Source: Kryptolebias marmoratus (lineage: Eukaryota; Chordata; Actinopteri; Cyprinodontiformes; Rivulidae). Taken from it: a DNA stretch of 64,000 bases. The number at the start of each line of letters is the position of its first letter. Position 1 is the first letter of the stretch. A model generated the notes under the pieces. It was not told the DNA's origin. It did no database searches and saw nothing but the letters and a program-made list of their open reading frames with translations. The position numbers and the translations under genes are program-made. Shown in pieces: positions 62,711 through 64,000 of this stretch. The stretch covers positions 16,065,227 to 16,129,226 of the forward strand of contig NC_051441.1 of assembly GCF_001649575.2 (NCBI RefSeq), read 5' to 3'.

Positions 62711-62915
62711 TGATCATCTTCTTTTTCTTCCAGCTGTTCCCTTTTCAGGGGTCTCCACAGCAAGTCGTCCTCCTCCATCTAACTCTGTCTTCTGTGTCCT
62801 CTGTCCTCACTCCAGCTACCTCCATGTCCTCTCTAACTGCATCCATATCTCCTCTTTGTCTTCTTCCTGGTAGCTGCGTCTCTAACATCCTTCTACCAAT
62901 ATAGCCTCTGTCCCT
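62711..62915 (-). mobile_element. LINE 3' tail, 5'-truncated
   Basis: The minus strand reads RDRGYIGRRMLETQLPGRRQ then RGDMDAVRED, ending in 'ccctgaaaagggaacagctg' and a GAA-rich tail. It is the same family as the plus-strand copy at 48,340-48,985, with far more of the 5' side missing. Confidence 0.8.
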
Positions 62916-63214
62916 CCTCTGCACAATGAGTTGGAATGAAAACATGATGGACAGAAACATTCTACTTTGCTTGAAAAGCGTCCCTGAGCTACTTCACGTT
63001 GCCCTATGGAAAGCCAACAGGGGCAAAAAGCTGAGATTTTCACACGTCATTACTGCATCGTTTGGGCATCGTCTGCACCTAAATCACACGTTCAGGCGTT
63101 CTCTATAGACCCCTTCATAAGATGAGTCTGAAACACGTCCTGGTGTGATGAGGGTTCAAGTCAACCCACTGCTGTGAAACTCTGAGGTAGTCACAGAGCT
63201 GAAACAGTCCACAC

Positions 63215-63920
63215 AGGTGCTGTCAGAGGTTTACATGCAGCCATCATGGGCATTGATGTCATTGTTTTAGGGTTTTAAATCATTTAACTGATATACATTT
63301 TTAATTAGTTAAGAACAAGAATTGGGTGCACAAGTTTGAGTTTTGCTTTTTGTAGGCATCAACAAGCTTCCAGCATAATTCTGGGCAGATATTTGACCAC
63401 TTTTTTTAGAAGGATCGGTGCTCCGGTGCTAGTGGCAATCAAACCACCCGCATGACGCCGCCACCACCACCATGCTTGACAGAAGTAGTAGATAGTTCTT
63501 GGATTTGAAAGCTTTACCTCGACTTATTTCTTGTCATTGTGGCCCAAACAGCACAATCTTTGTCTCGTCTTTTCCCCCAGAAGGCGTTTGGCTCGTCCTC
63601 GTGGGCAGCTGCAAATTTCAGGCAAGCTCGAAGGCGTCGCTTGTGGAGCAGGAGAGGGAAAAACTCCTAATCCTTTTTGTCCCGACTGGCCTCCCATACG
63701 ACCTTAGAAGCATTCAAATAGAAAGGTGTAACTCGGGCATCCGGACAGAACAATGAGGGTTCCACAACAACAAACGAGCGTTTCCTGGAACGTCCGCTGT
63801 GAGGCTGATGACAGCAGAGATTAGAGCCGTGGTTCCCTCTGACCAACCCAAACCCTGAACCAGGAGGGACAGCTCGGCTGGACACGACACGAGAGCAGAG
63901 GGGGGGGTGACATTACTCAT
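63215..63920 (-). mobile_element. decayed Tc1-like DNA transposon
   Basis: The minus strand reads EDEPNAFWG then, after a frameshift, DETKIVLFGPQ, the block that surrounds the second catalytic Asp of Tc1-family transposases. The plus-strand wording 'accaccatgcttgacagaag' and 'gggcagatatttgaccac' is typical of these elements. It is inactive. Confidence 0.75.
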
Positions 63921-64000
63921 TCACACACACATTGCTTTTTGCATCTTTTGTGGTGTTTTCACGTGACACGTCTGTCTTTGCAAAGAGAGGACGTTTTGGT

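Overview
The window is nuclear DNA of a ray-finned fish, most likely a percomorph teleost. Three intron-rich vertebrate genes with GT-AG introns lie head to tail on the plus strand, in a background of typical fish transposons: Tc1/mariner relics, palindromic hAT-like MITEs, 5'-truncated non-LTR retrotransposon tails, and CA and ATCC microsatellites. I see no prokaryotic, viral or CRISPR features, and no tRNA or rRNA gene. Exon boundaries were set by following the reading frame across GT/AG sites and comparing with my knowledge of the mammalian proteins; no alignment was run.

Layout: (1) 1-11,590 is intergenic and repeat-rich, with a CpG-rich patch near 5.35-5.75 kb that could be a promoter. 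(2) 11,590-20,100 holds wipi2, 12 coding exons and 427 codons, encoding an autophagy PI3P-binding beta-propeller. Its promoter has an NRF1-type palindrome, and a possible antisense exon lies inside its presumed 3' UTR. (3) 20,100-23,600 is a transposon graveyard. (4) 23,970-41,925 holds smurf1, 18 coding exons and 735 codons, encoding a C2-WW-WW-HECT ubiquitin ligase. Its first intron is about 9 kb and includes a 79-base assembly gap. (5) 42,680-60,412 holds rnf216 (Triad3), 16 coding exons and 1005 codons, encoding an RBR ubiquitin ligase. It has a ZNF143/THAP11-type promoter element and one very large proline/serine/glutamine-rich exon. (6) 60,413-64,000 is intergenic with a LINE tail and a decayed Tc1-like transposon.

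The three products share a broad theme of ubiquitin signalling and autophagy (WIPI2 recruits ATG16L1 to phagophores; SMURF1 and RNF216 are E3 ligases), but nothing in the sequence shows co-regulation. In human, WIPI2 and RNF216 lie on 7p22 and SMURF1 on 7q22, so the arrangement is mainly of interest as synteny. I found no convincing new biological system. The items most worth checking are the possible antisense exon at 19,834-19,989, the large disordered rnf216 exon 3, and the regulatory elements.
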